From a virus, in the IMG/VR virus record IMGVR_UViG_3300044941_000539, positions 1 through 35,406 of that record: 35,406 nt of DNA; one strand, written 5' to 3'. The notes beneath the pieces are model-generated. The model ran no database searches, was not told the origin of the DNA, and saw only the letters and a program-made list of their open reading frames with translations. This document shows positions 23,765-30,316 of the stretch, in pieces; position 1 is the stretch's first letter; each line of letters starts with the position of its first letter. The position numbers and the translations under genes were made by a program.

Positions 23765-24040
23765 TCACCTCCTCGCCCGCCCACCGCGCCCTCGCCCACC
23801 TGCGCCCACGGTCGGTCCAGCTCTGCGGGCGCCTCCAGCCAGCGCTCCTGACGCACGGAGCGGGCCGCTGTCGCGTTTTGTGTGGTGGGCGCGGGTCGGG
23901 GTGTCTGGCGTCTCGGCGCGCCTCCTCGTGCCCCTGCGCGCGTCGTGTGCGGCGTCACCAGCCGCGCCATCCCCCGCGCGCCACAGCCCCTCGCAGTCGC
24001 TTTTGAGCAACTGCTCCAGGCTCTGCCACTGGTCGCTCAT
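23765..24040 (-). CDS. Small hypothetical protein, probably with a frame disruption
   Basis: From ATG 24040 (good GGGAGG site) the frame begins MSDQWQSLEQLLKSDCEGLW and stays open for 91 residues. The first 60 codons strongly favour G/C in the third position; after about 23850 that bias moves to the frame that stops at 23758, where the product reads QERWLEAPAELDRPWAQVGEG and whose stop overlaps the RecU start as ATGA. This looks like one gene with a one-base shift near 23835-23860, from sequencing error, real mutation or programmed shifting. No function is recognised. Confidence 0.4.
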   Translation of the reverse strand: MSDQWQSLEQLLKSDCEGLWRAGDGAAGDAAHDARRGTRRRAETPDTPTRAHHTKRDSGPLRASGALAGGARRAGPTVGAGGRGRGGRARR

Positions 24041-24411
24041 CGCGCACCTCCCATAACGGTCATGGTCCTCTCCACGGTCCAATGCGCCTCATCGGATAGT
24101 TCGGAGGGTTTGAGAAAAAACCAAAAACCCTCCCGACCGCATGACAGGCCGTCCGTCGGATGGTTAGGATAGTTAGGATAGTTTTGAACTTCGGTTCTCG
24201 TGCGAGAGATTAAAAACGCACGTTGCGCATGCACACGCACGCGAGCGCGCCCACGCGCGCACATGTGCGCGCCTACGCACACGCGAGGCCGCAAACCCTC
24301 CGAACCCTCCGAACCATCCGACGGGCCGCATTGCAGGCCGCTGGGAGGGTTTTTGGTGTGGAGGCTCAACTCTCCTAACCATCCGACGCACCGCATTCCA
24401 CCGTCGCTCAT
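24037..24411 (-). CDS. Uncertain ORF running through the origin-like repeats
   Basis: A 124-codon frame that joins both neighbours by four-base ATGA overlaps and has GGAGGGG before its ATG, which is unexpected for chance. Against it, the product is made largely from repeats (NYPNYPNHP, SEGSEG, VRVHAQR) and codon use lacks the strong GC third-position bias of the phage. It may be translated only to couple the helicase to the next gene, or be a chance reading of the repeat array. Confidence 0.25.
   Translation of the reverse strand: MSDGGMRCVGWLGELSLHTKNPPSGLQCGPSDGSEGSEGLRPRVCVGAHMCARGRARVRVHAQRAFLISRTRTEVQNYPNYPNHPTDGLSCGREGFWFFLKPSELSDEAHWTVERTMTVMGGAR
24081..24402. repeat. Symmetrical iteron array with alternating purine-pyrimidine core; candidate replication origin
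   Basis: Four copies of TCGGATRGTTMGGAKRGTT-like units. Two point right (24081-24110 and 24121-24184, the latter with TTAGGATAG repeated) and two point left (24293-24356 and 24365-24402). The inner pair begins with identical CCAAAAACCCTCCC and shares CCGTCGGATGGTT; the layout is symmetrical about base 24239. The centre (about 24217-24286) is alternating purine-pyrimidine DNA with a perfect 18-bp palindrome at 24255-24272. It directly follows the helicase gene. Origins with iterons beside the replication genes are common in phages; the role is inferred. Confidence 0.55.
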
Positions 24412-26132
24412 GGCTTCCCCTCCGCGTCTTCAGCGCAGGTCACGAGCTGGTTCCAGCCGCACCGGACGCGATAGGCCGCCACCCCTTTGGCCGTCGGGAA
24501 GTTGTGCCGGTCGTCCTTGACCACCCCTAGCGCCCGCAGACGCCGCCCGAAGCGCGTGGCGCTGATGGGGAACGGGTTGGACCGCATCCCCAAGCTCTTG
24601 GTGCAGAAGTCGATGAACGCGTTGTAGAGTGAGGTCGCCTGCACCCACTGAGGATCTGCCGGATCATCGCGCAGATGATCCTCGAAGAATGTAAGCACCG
24701 CATCCGTATCGCGGCGCCACTCGTGGGCCGCAGCTGCGACGCTCGCGACCTGTGTGTAACCCTCCTGGGCGAGCAGCCGCCGCGCGCCGTCGAGCGCCCA
24801 GCACGTCACCGCGTCCAGCTCCTGCGCGATGATCTTCTCCTCCAGCTTGCGGATCTTCTTGGCGCCGCTGAAGCGCTGCTTGAACTCGACGACGATCCAG
24901 CGCCGCCAGAAGCCCGCGCTGGTGTCGCTGACCGGCGGCAGCACGTTGGCGCTGATGGCCCACGCGGCCCTCGGCGTGAAGCGGAACACCTGCCCGCCCG
25001 GCTGGCGCGCATCGAGCGCGTTGCCCGACACCGCTGCCTTGAAGGCGTTGCTCTGGAGGATCTCGGTGGTGGGCATCTCCTGCACCACGTTGAGCCGCTT
25101 GCCATCTAGCGCGGCGCGGTAATAGGCTCCGGTGGAGCCGCCCAGGTCGGCGGGGTTGACGTTGGAGCGGGCGCCCTCGGGGATGAGCGCGGTCAGCACG
25201 TCGAGGAACACGCTCTTGCCGTTGCCGCCGTCGCCGACGAGCAGCAGGGCCTGCTGGAACTGCGGGGCGAGTCCCAGAAGCGCGGCCCCTGCGAACTCTT
25301 GCAGCAGCGCCACCTTCTGTTCGGCGTCCTCCTCGCCCTCGAACACCGTGGACAGGTAGCGCTCCCACAGCTCGCCCTTGCGCGGGGTGCCGTCCCAGTC
25401 GATCGGCAGCTTCCACGTCGCGCGGTGCTGCGGCCCGAGCTTCTCGCTCTTGAGCTCGCGCAGGTCCTCGGAGACGTGCAGGAAGGTCGAGGCCATCGGC
25501 AGCCCCTCGGGCGCGGCGGAGAAGAACCCGATGTCCTGATGGTAGCCCCACTCTGCGGGCAAGGCATAGGCGAAGTCGAGGATGGTGGCGGTGCCCTGGA
25601 TCTCCAGCTCTCGCCAGCCTTTCCGCCCGACGACGAGCGCGCCGGACCAGTCCGCGATCTTGTTCTTGAGCTGGGAGGGATAGCGCGGCGTCCAGATGCG
25701 CTCGTGATCATCGTAGACCCACAGCAGGCCGCGATCGTAGGCCACCGGCTCGGAGGAGTCGCCCTGGATGTCGAGCAGGAGCCGACGGGCCAAGCTCGGT
25801 GCATCCGCGCGGGCGAAGGTGGGGGCGCCACCGGCGCGCAGCTGGGCGGCCTCCTCGACCACGCCGCGCATCTTGGCGCTGCGCTCGGCCTCGCGCTCCT
25901 CGGCGCGCCTTTTCTTGGCCGCCTCGGCTTCGGCCTTGCGGATGATGGCCGCGCACGCCCTGACCGCCGCGCGCCATGTGGCGAACAGGGTCTTTGGCTC
26001 CGCGAGGAGTTCGTGGGCGCGGACCTCGATGGCGGGCCAGCCAGCCGGATCGTCGTGGAGCAGACGCGCCGCGGCCTCAACCATCTCGCGCTCAAGCGGC
26101 GCGGCCAGAATCTCGTCGATGGTCTTGCTCAT
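24408..26132 (-). CDS. SF3/D5-type replicative helicase (P4 alpha / D5-like)
   Basis: A 574-residue phage/plasmid primase-helicase C-terminal type protein. The first 150 residues are charged and helical, then a D5_N-like region (WVYDDHERIWTPRYPS, MASTFLHVSEDLREL, YLSTVFEGEEDAEQKVALLQEFAGAALLG). The Walker A GDGGNGKS is at 300-307, followed by GGSTGAYYRAALDGKRLNVVQEMPTTEIL (Walker B region), AWAISANVLPPVSDTSAGFWRRWIVVEF (sensor and arginine) and a winged-helix end. It would unwind DNA at the origin. It overlaps the primase gene by ATGA, and the candidate origin begins right after its stop. Confidence 0.85.
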   Translation of the reverse strand: MSKTIDEILAAPLEREMVEAAARLLHDDPAGWPAIEVRAHELLAEPKTLFATWRAAVRACAAIIRKAEAEAAKKRRAEEREAERSAKMRGVVEEAAQLRAGGAPTFARADAPSLARRLLLDIQGDSSEPVAYDRGLLWVYDDHERIWTPRYPSQLKNKIADWSGALVVGRKGWRELEIQGTATILDFAYALPAEWGYHQDIGFFSAAPEGLPMASTFLHVSEDLRELKSEKLGPQHRATWKLPIDWDGTPRKGELWERYLSTVFEGEEDAEQKVALLQEFAGAALLGLAPQFQQALLLVGDGGNGKSVFLDVLTALIPEGARSNVNPADLGGSTGAYYRAALDGKRLNVVQEMPTTEILQSNAFKAAVSGNALDARQPGGQVFRFTPRAAWAISANVLPPVSDTSAGFWRRWIVVEFKQRFSGAKKIRKLEEKIIAQELDAVTCWALDGARRLLAQEGYTQVASVAAAAHEWRRDTDAVLTFFEDHLRDDPADPQWVQATSLYNAFIDFCTKSLGMRSNPFPISATRFGRRLRALGVVKDDRHNFPTAKGVAAYRVRCGWNQLVTCAEDAEGKP

Positions 26133-27343
26133 CGCACCCCCCCCGCGCCGACGTGCTGCATCTCGCGCACGGTGCCGAGCACCCGCGCGCCCTCGATGAG
26201 CCGCTGGACCTCGCCAGAGTGGATGCGCTCGGCGGGCAGCGTCGCCTCTGCGGCGTCCCACAGCACCTGCTCCCAGCGCCCCTCATCGAGCGCGCCCGCC
26301 AGCACCAGCCCGTACAACGAGAGCGCCTGGTCGCGCAGCGTCTCGTGACGCGCGCCCTCGCCAGCCTCAAGGATCATCGTGACGGCGCGGGTGAGCGCGG
26401 CGCTGACGTAGCGCGCGACGCCCTTGGCGCGGTCGGTGGCCGAGCCCGCCAACACCCGCGCGGCACGCACCGCCACGGCCTCCCGCTCGGCGCGGCGCTT
26501 ATGGCGCAGCGCCGCCTGCGCGGCCTCCCAGTCCGCCAGCGCCACGATCTCAGCGGGCAGCGCGACCACATCCACAGCGCCATCGAGGCGGCGCCAGCGG
26601 CCATGCGCGGCGAGCGGATCGGCCACACCCTCGAACAGCGGATCGGCGCAGTAGTGGACCTGGACGGCGTTGAACAGGGCCAGATCCACGCCCGCGAGCC
26701 CGCGCTGGTAGCGCGCGACGTTGTAGGCCTTGAAGTAGTCGCGCAGGCTCTGCGAACAGACGGCGCGGTCGGCCCAGTACCAGACGTGCGCCTTGAGCGT
26801 GTCCCAGCCTGTGACGCCCGCCGAGCTGCTCCACTGGACCACACACGACGCGCGGCGGAAGGGCTCAGGGAGCGCGCCGAGCGCCACCATCAGCCCCTCC
26901 CACGGATCGCCGCCATCCTCCGGGCGCCGCACGCCAGCGGGCCAGCTCCACTTGTCGATGTCCAGGCACAACCAGCGCCGGTCGTGCTCCTCAAAGCAGG
27001 CGGTCGAGGCGAGGTATTTGGTCGAGGGGTCGCCCTCGACCCTGAGCTTGTACTGATCCCTGAGCGTGCGCTGGACGCGCGCGGGGTCCACACCCTCGCG
27101 CAACTGCCCGCGCACGATCAGGTGATCTGGGCAGCGCGCCGCAGCGCGTAGCACAAACTCCAGCGCGGCAAGGCTGTTCACGCAGATGCGCCCAGCTTCG
27201 AAGAACATCCCCGCATCGTACGGCAGCGCCTCGCCCACCCGGAACGTCTTGGTGCAGCGCCGCCCCTGCTCGGCGCGGCAGAACCACACCTCATCTTCAC
27301 CTTGACCAAACCTCGCCCGATTATTAGGATCTTGTTCACTCAT
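26129..27343 (-). CDS. AEP-like (prim-pol type) DNA primase
   Basis: A 404-residue protein before the SF3 helicase. RRWLCLDIDKWSW (residues 122-134) gives the DxD metal site, and RASCVVQWSSSAG ... LKAHVWYWAD (164-192) gives the S-x-H-like part of archaeo-eukaryotic primases; YNVARYQRGLAGVDLALFNAVQVHYCADPLF supplies another conserved acidic region. It would make primers for the helicase encoded next. ATG 27343 has AGGAG upstream; an ATG at 27367 is possible. Confidence 0.7.
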   Translation of the reverse strand: MSEQDPNNRARFGQGEDEVWFCRAEQGRRCTKTFRVGEALPYDAGMFFEAGRICVNSLAALEFVLRAAARCPDHLIVRGQLREGVDPARVQRTLRDQYKLRVEGDPSTKYLASTACFEEHDRRWLCLDIDKWSWPAGVRRPEDGGDPWEGLMVALGALPEPFRRASCVVQWSSSAGVTGWDTLKAHVWYWADRAVCSQSLRDYFKAYNVARYQRGLAGVDLALFNAVQVHYCADPLFEGVADPLAAHGRWRRLDGAVDVVALPAEIVALADWEAAQAALRHKRRAEREAVAVRAARVLAGSATDRAKGVARYVSAALTRAVTMILEAGEGARHETLRDQALSLYGLVLAGALDEGRWEQVLWDAAEATLPAERIHSGEVQRLIEGARVLGTVREMQHVGAGGVR

Positions 27344-27659
27344 CACAGCTACTCCTGTGGTGGTCATCGAGGCCCGCGCTGTTGGTAGCAGCGCGGGCCT
27401 CATCTGTTTGAGCGCCCTCCGGGGCAAAAGCATGGACTGTAAGATCCCCGGAGGGCTGGCCCTCGCGCAAGGGTGCGACGCGCGAGGGATCGGTGATGCC
27501 GAGAGCCACGGCGACGAGCCGTGCGCACTCAGCGCAATAAAACTCAGGGAACCGCGCGTCCTGGAGCTGCAAGCGCCACGCGACCGGCGCGCCGCAGTAG
27601 TGCGGCAGCGTCCACTCACAGAGGTTGTGCTTACTGGGCGTCCAAGCGTGTTCGCGCAT
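27336..27659 (-). CDS. Small zinc-ribbon-like protein, 107 aa
   Basis: A 107-residue protein with paired Cys/His groups: HNLCEWTLPHYCG and, 20 residues on, FYCAECARLV, a likely zinc site. It overlaps the stop of the gene before it (TGATG) and the start of the primase, so it is part of the same operon. The acidic/Ala-rich C-terminus is likely disordered. It may bind DNA or the primase; no named family. Confidence 0.6.
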   Translation of the reverse strand: MREHAWTPSKHNLCEWTLPHYCGAPVAWRLQLQDARFPEFYCAECARLVAVALGITDPSRVAPLREGQPSGDLTVHAFAPEGAQTDEARAATNSAGLDDHHRSSCDE

Positions 27660-28063
27660 CACACCCCCTCCGGGACGGTCACGCCAAGAGCCGCCCAACA
27701 GGGCGCCAGCGACGCAAGCCGGTCCTTCACGCGCCCGCTCGCCTTGATCTGCATGTACTCGCTCGCCGCGAGCTGATGGCGCATGTCACGCGCCACCGCC
27801 AGCCTCGCCCCCTCCTCATGCGCGGCCTGCCTCGACAGGCCGCGCAGCCGCCGACGCTCCCGCGCCAGCTCGCCCAGGACGAGCGCCCAGCGCGGGGCGT
27901 TGACGACGCGAAGCGAGGCCGCTATGGTGGGCCTCACTTCCTCGCCTTGAGAGGACTGAAACTCCGGCACGTCGAAGTATTGCAGCGCTGTCCCTTCCTC
28001 GCTTCGAGAGGACTGAAACTGCGTGCGCTTGGTGCCTTTGCTCTCGTCAGTGACACCCCTCAT
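27659..28063 (-). CDS. Hypothetical protein with two FQSS repeat segments, 134 aa
   Basis: It begins MRGVTDESKGTKRTQFQSSRSEEG, then a second FQSSQGEEV, both encoded by 28-base dispersed repeats (27993-28020 and 27936-27963). The rest is helical and Arg-rich (LRVVNAPRWALVLGELARERRRLRGLSRQAAHEEG). A third repeat (28067-28094) provides its GAGGAGG ribosome site. A GTG at the end of repeat 2 could also start a shorter form (MRPTIAASLRVVNAPR). No family is recognised. Confidence 0.5.
   Translation of the reverse strand: MRGVTDESKGTKRTQFQSSRSEEGTALQYFDVPEFQSSQGEEVRPTIAASLRVVNAPRWALVLGELARERRRLRGLSRQAAHEEGARLAVARDMRHQLAASEYMQIKASGRVKDRLASLAPCWAALGVTVPEGV
27936..27963 (+). repeat. Dispersed 28-base CRISPR-like repeat, copy 2
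   Basis: Same element as 22609-22636; the last 15 bases are identical. It is separated from copy 3 by a 29-base unrelated stretch, so copies 2 and 3 resemble a repeat-spacer-repeat unit. Minus-strand coding is FQSSQGEE. Confidence 0.7.
27993..28020 (+). repeat. Dispersed 28-base CRISPR-like repeat, copy 3
   Basis: Same element; the 15-base end is identical and 10 or more of the first 13 bases match copies 2 and 4. A 46-base stretch separates it from copy 4. Minus-strand coding is FQSSRSEE. Confidence 0.7.
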
Positions 28064-28353
28064 GATCCCTCCTCGCCCCGAGAGGACTGAAACTCGGGGA
28101 TCGTGAGCCGCGTCCGCAGCTCCCCGCCCTCGCCCCACTCCAACGGGGCGAGCCACCCGGCGCGCTCGGCGATCTTGAGTCCCTCAACGAACTGGCCGCT
28201 TGACCACCCTCTCTGCAAGTCGCGTGCGGCGACCTGATGGACCACCAACACCCCCTCGCTTACCTCTCCCCACGTCAGAGCCATGAGGACGCTGGCTTGT
28301 GAGATCAGTGGTAGATTTTTCGAGTTTTCAACAAACGATACGAACCAGTCCAT
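28060..28353 (-). CDS. First gene of the leftward operon, 97 aa, possible winged-helix protein
   Basis: A 97-residue protein beginning MDWFVSFVENSKNLPLISQASVLMAL, with a following helical segment VAARDLQRGWSSGQFVEGLKIAERAGWLAPLEW that may be a winged helix, ending in FQSSRGEEGS encoded by repeat copy 4. AAAGGAGG lies before the ATG. It is the first gene after the operator-bearing leftward promoter, the place where phages put early regulators. The function is inferred only from position and shape. Confidence 0.5.
   Translation of the reverse strand: MDWFVSFVENSKNLPLISQASVLMALTWGEVSEGVLVVHQVAARDLQRGWSSGQFVEGLKIAERAGWLAPLEWGEGGELRTRLTIPEFQSSRGEEGS
28067..28094 (+). repeat. Dispersed 28-base CRISPR-like repeat, copy 4
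   Basis: Same element. Here a perfect seven-base inverted repeat (CCCCGAG at 28076-28082 with CTCGGGG at 28093-28099) surrounds the central AGGACTGAAA. On the minus strand it codes FQSSRGEE and supplies the ribosome site for the gene starting at 28063. Confidence 0.7.
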
Positions 28354-28460
28354 AGGAGCCTCCTTTAGCGCCCACAGACCACTTTTACTGCCTTGAGTGT
28401 CAAAAGACAACCCTGGGCAGTATAAAAAGACCCTCCCCAGCCCAATAAAATATCTGAACA
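28354..28460 (-). promoter_or_regulatory. Leftward early promoter with paired operators
   Basis: Read leftward there is a TATACT -10 box (28419-28424) lying on top of operator CTGGGCAGTA (28413-28422), with a second, opposed half-site TTTTACTGCC at 28383-28392; together ACTGCC and GGGCAGT form an inverted pair. The -35 region is weak. Related GGGCAGTA sites lie beside the repressor, so this should be the repressed leftward promoter for the operon starting at 28353. Confidence 0.5.
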
Positions 28461-28539
28461 AGTGCGCAGTGCCTCTTGACGAGCCACGCGATAAAAAGCA
28501 TCCTGATCACGCTTGCGCACAAGCGCGGGCAAAAGAGAA

Positions 28540-28561
28540 GGCCGGTGCTGCAACACCGGCC
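28540..28561 (-). terminator. GC-rich hairpin, likely terminator of the repressor transcript
   Basis: A perfect eight-pair stem (28540-28547 with 28554-28561) and a six-base loop. Read leftward it is followed by TTCTCTTTTG, a fair T-rich tail, so it would stop leftward transcripts from the repressor gene before they enter the leftward early promoter. The rest of 28461-28687 holds no gene. Confidence 0.55.
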
Positions 28562-28656
28562 CTCTCTACGATCTGACCGCCTCCCGGCGCCTCGATCGCG
28601 TACCCCTACACTCTTGCACGCCAATGGTGGCGCGTCAAGGTGTGCGCGTCGGGAGG

Positions 28657-28688
28657 TGGTCGTCATACGATCAAGGAGTAGACGACCA
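28657..28688 (+). promoter_or_regulatory. Hairpin holding the ribosome site of the 85-aa gene in its loop
   Basis: TGGTCGTC (28657-28664) is perfectly complementary to GACGACCA (28681-28688), which includes the first base of the ATG. The 16-base loop contains AAGGAG. Such folding exposes the ribosome site in a loop but ties up the start codon, so it could regulate translation. Confidence 0.45.
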
Positions 28689-28945
28689 TGAAGCCCCAAT
28701 CAGTTTATGTGAGCTTTGATGTGTTTGAGGATGCCGAGGGTGTCCATACCATCGACTACTCACAATGGGATCTGAGCTGTGCGGTCAAGGCCCACCCGGT
28801 GCGGACTTGGACTGATCCAACGACGGGCGAGTGTCACCTGCGGCCCGAAACGCACACCGGCGCCCCAATTCTCAGCGTTATGACGCGCGAGAAGAGCCGC
28901 AGCCGCATCGCTGAGTTGTTGCGCTTTGTCCTTGGCAGGGTGTGA
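28688..28945 (+). CDS. Hypothetical protein, 85 aa, convergent with the repressor
   Basis: An 85-residue protein starting MKPQSVYVSFDVFEDAEGVHTIDYSQWDLS, with AAGGAG before ATG 28688. It is the only rightward gene left of the repressor and its stop is directly followed by the repressor stop (28945/28946), so the two are convergent and could interfere by transcription. Less GC-rich than the rest. No family is recognised; a lysogenic conversion gene is possible. Confidence 0.6.
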   Translation: MKPQSVYVSFDVFEDAEGVHTIDYSQWDLSCAVKAHPVRTWTDPTTGECHLRPETHTGAPILSVMTREKSRSRIAELLRFVLGRV

Positions 28946-29221
28946 TCAAAGGGGGCTGGGCTCGTCGATCTGACGAGCCTGCACAACCACCCGCGCCCGC
29001 GCTGCCAAAACAGCGAAATCGAGATCAACCAGCTCCGCATACCGCAGCATGTGATCGATCACTGGGTTTAACCCGCGCTCGATCTCGCTGACGGTACGCT
29101 GGCTTATGCCAAGCTTTTCAGCAATAGCTTGCTGGTTTAGCCCCTTGCCTTTACGCTCGATGGCAAGTTGAGTGCCGAGGGCTTCCTTCCACATCTTTAT
29201 TGTCTCGTCTTGGGTGGTCAT
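28946..29221 (-). CDS. XRE-family repressor
   Basis: A 91-residue protein with one helix-turn-helix of the Cro/CI type: LNQQAIAEKLGISQRTVSEIERG (about residues 28-50), preceded by an amphipathic helix and followed by NPVIDHMLRYAELVDLDFAVLAARA. There is no LexA-like peptidase domain, so RecA-driven self-cleavage is not expected. AGGAG lies before ATG 29221. It is read leftward between operator-bearing promoters and is the likely prophage repressor binding the CTGTGGGCAGTAA-like sites. It could instead be a Cro-like protein; no second candidate repressor is present. Confidence 0.75.
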   Translation of the reverse strand: MTTQDETIKMWKEALGTQLAIERKGKGLNQQAIAEKLGISQRTVSEIERGLNPVIDHMLRYAELVDLDFAVLAARARVVVQARQIDEPSPL

Positions 29222-29254
29222 CTTGACTCCTGCTCGACCCCTGGGCCGCACCAT

Positions 29255-29423
29255 AGCGGATTACTGCCCAGGATTCTAGCAGTGTGACTTCTATTCTTAT
29301 ACGCGGCCGCCCGCAGTTCAACCACTCAAACCACAAAAAATGAGCTGTGGGCAGTAAACGCCCCTTGACTTACTGCTCACAGATCATAAAATGACATCAT
29401 GGCAGTTAACAAGGAGGCTCGCC
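29255..29423 (+). promoter_or_regulatory. Divergent switch region: rightward early promoter, operators and repressor promoter
   Basis: The rightward promoter has TTGACT (29365-29370) and TAAAAT (29387-29392) with a 16-base spacer, then AAGGAGG and the ATG at 29424. CTGTGGGCAGTAA (29345-29357) and TTACTGCTCACAG (29370-29382) are inverted 13-base arms with one mismatch, flanking and overlapping the -35 box. Another site, ATTACTGCCCAG (29260-29271), lies upstream of the repressor gene, where a leftward promoter is less clear (TAGAAT-like -10), and would allow autoregulation. A further half-site GGCAGTTAA is near 29401. Confidence 0.65.
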
Positions 29424-29930
29424 ATGACCGTCATCCCGCCCACCGCCGTCGCCGCTCTCCACACCGCCCACCTCAACGATCTCCGCGAGCGCCTCGCCGC
29501 TGTGCGCCGTTGGGACGATGCAGATCCCCGCAAGGCCGCGCTGATCGCGGAGTATGAGGAGCAGCTCGGCGACGAGATGGCGGAGGCCGTGATCATCGAC
29601 GAGCCTGCGGATGATCAGCGCGAGGAGATGGCGCTGGCCGCCGAGGTGGCTGGCGAGCGGGACGGCTGGGCGAGCCATGTGAGCGGCCTCGTGTGCATCC
29701 TCAGCTTGCGCCACCGCAACGGCGCGACCGTTGATGCGATCGCGCTCATGGATGGCGCGTGGACTGTGCAGCTCCACCACCCCGCGCGCTCGGCGCTGAT
29801 GCGTGTGGACGCGGGCGAGCTGGTCTCGGCGCTGACTGCCGAGCTGCGCAGCCTGGAGTGTCTGCCAGCCATGCCCGCGCAGCCCTCGCCGTCGGTGATC
29901 GCCGACGCCTTCCCGTACTGCCCGTACTGA
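29424..29930 (+). CDS. Hypothetical first protein of the rightward operon, 168 aa
   Basis: A 168-residue acidic protein starting MTVIPPTAVAALHTAHLNDLRERLAAVRRW, helical at first, then AEYEEQLGDEMAEAVIIDEPADDQREEM and a beta-like end. AAGGAGG precedes the ATG at 29424, preferred over an ATG at 29391 inside the promoter. It is the first gene after the repressed rightward promoter, a place for anti-repressor or host-takeover proteins; acidity would also suit a DNA-mimic or anti-defence protein. No family is recognised. Confidence 0.6.
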   Translation: MTVIPPTAVAALHTAHLNDLRERLAAVRRWDDADPRKAALIAEYEEQLGDEMAEAVIIDEPADDQREEMALAAEVAGERDGWASHVSGLVCILSLRHRNGATVDAIALMDGAWTVQLHHPARSALMRVDAGELVSALTAELRSLECLPAMPAQPSPSVIADAFPYCPY

Positions 29931-29944
29931 TGGAGGGCGGCGCG

Positions 29945-30316
29945 ATGACCACACAACTCCTCACGGCGCTTGCCCGCCTGCCAGCCGGCCACAGCACCTT
30001 GACCATCGAGCAGACCGCTTGGCTCCGCAGCAAGCTGGCCGCCTGCGGCCTGTCTGCCCACAGCTCCACGCCTGCGGGCGACACATGGAGCCTCGACCTT
30101 GAGGGTGCGCTCGACGAGCGCGCCAGCGCCCTGATCACCCTCCCGCCGCGCGGCTGCGGCTCGGTCCTGATGACTCGCGGCTGGCGCCATGTGGACGCCA
30201 GCGAGAGCCAGCTCACCGAGCAGGCCGCGCCCGCGCCCACCAAGACCACCACCAACGGGGGCCGCGCCGCTGCACAAGCGCTGCTGGCGCGCCTCGCCAA
30301 CAAGAAGGCTGCCTAG
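29945..30316 (+). CDS. Hypothetical protein, 123 aa
   Basis: It starts MTTQLLTALARLPAGHSTLTIEQTAWLRSKLAACG with GGAGG eight bases upstream of ATG 29945. A compact alpha/beta N-terminal part (SLDLEGALDERASALITLPPRG) is followed by a disordered Ala/Thr-rich segment and a basic end (AQALLARLANKKAA). The next gene starts immediately after its stop. No family is recognised. Confidence 0.6.
   Translation: MTTQLLTALARLPAGHSTLTIEQTAWLRSKLAACGLSAHSSTPAGDTWSLDLEGALDERASALITLPPRGCGSVLMTRGWRHVDASESQLTEQAAPAPTKTTTNGGRAAAQALLARLANKKAA

Noticed and set aside
22275-24056. Long rightward open frame of 593 codons
   Set aside because: It runs antisense across four leftward genes and the RecU-like gene; composition is Ser/Arg/Pro/Ala with no motifs.
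27930-28100. A true CRISPR array
   Set aside because: Intervals are 29 and 46 bases, the three copies lie inside reading frames, and no cas genes or leader are visible. Kept only as CRISPR-like solitary repeats.
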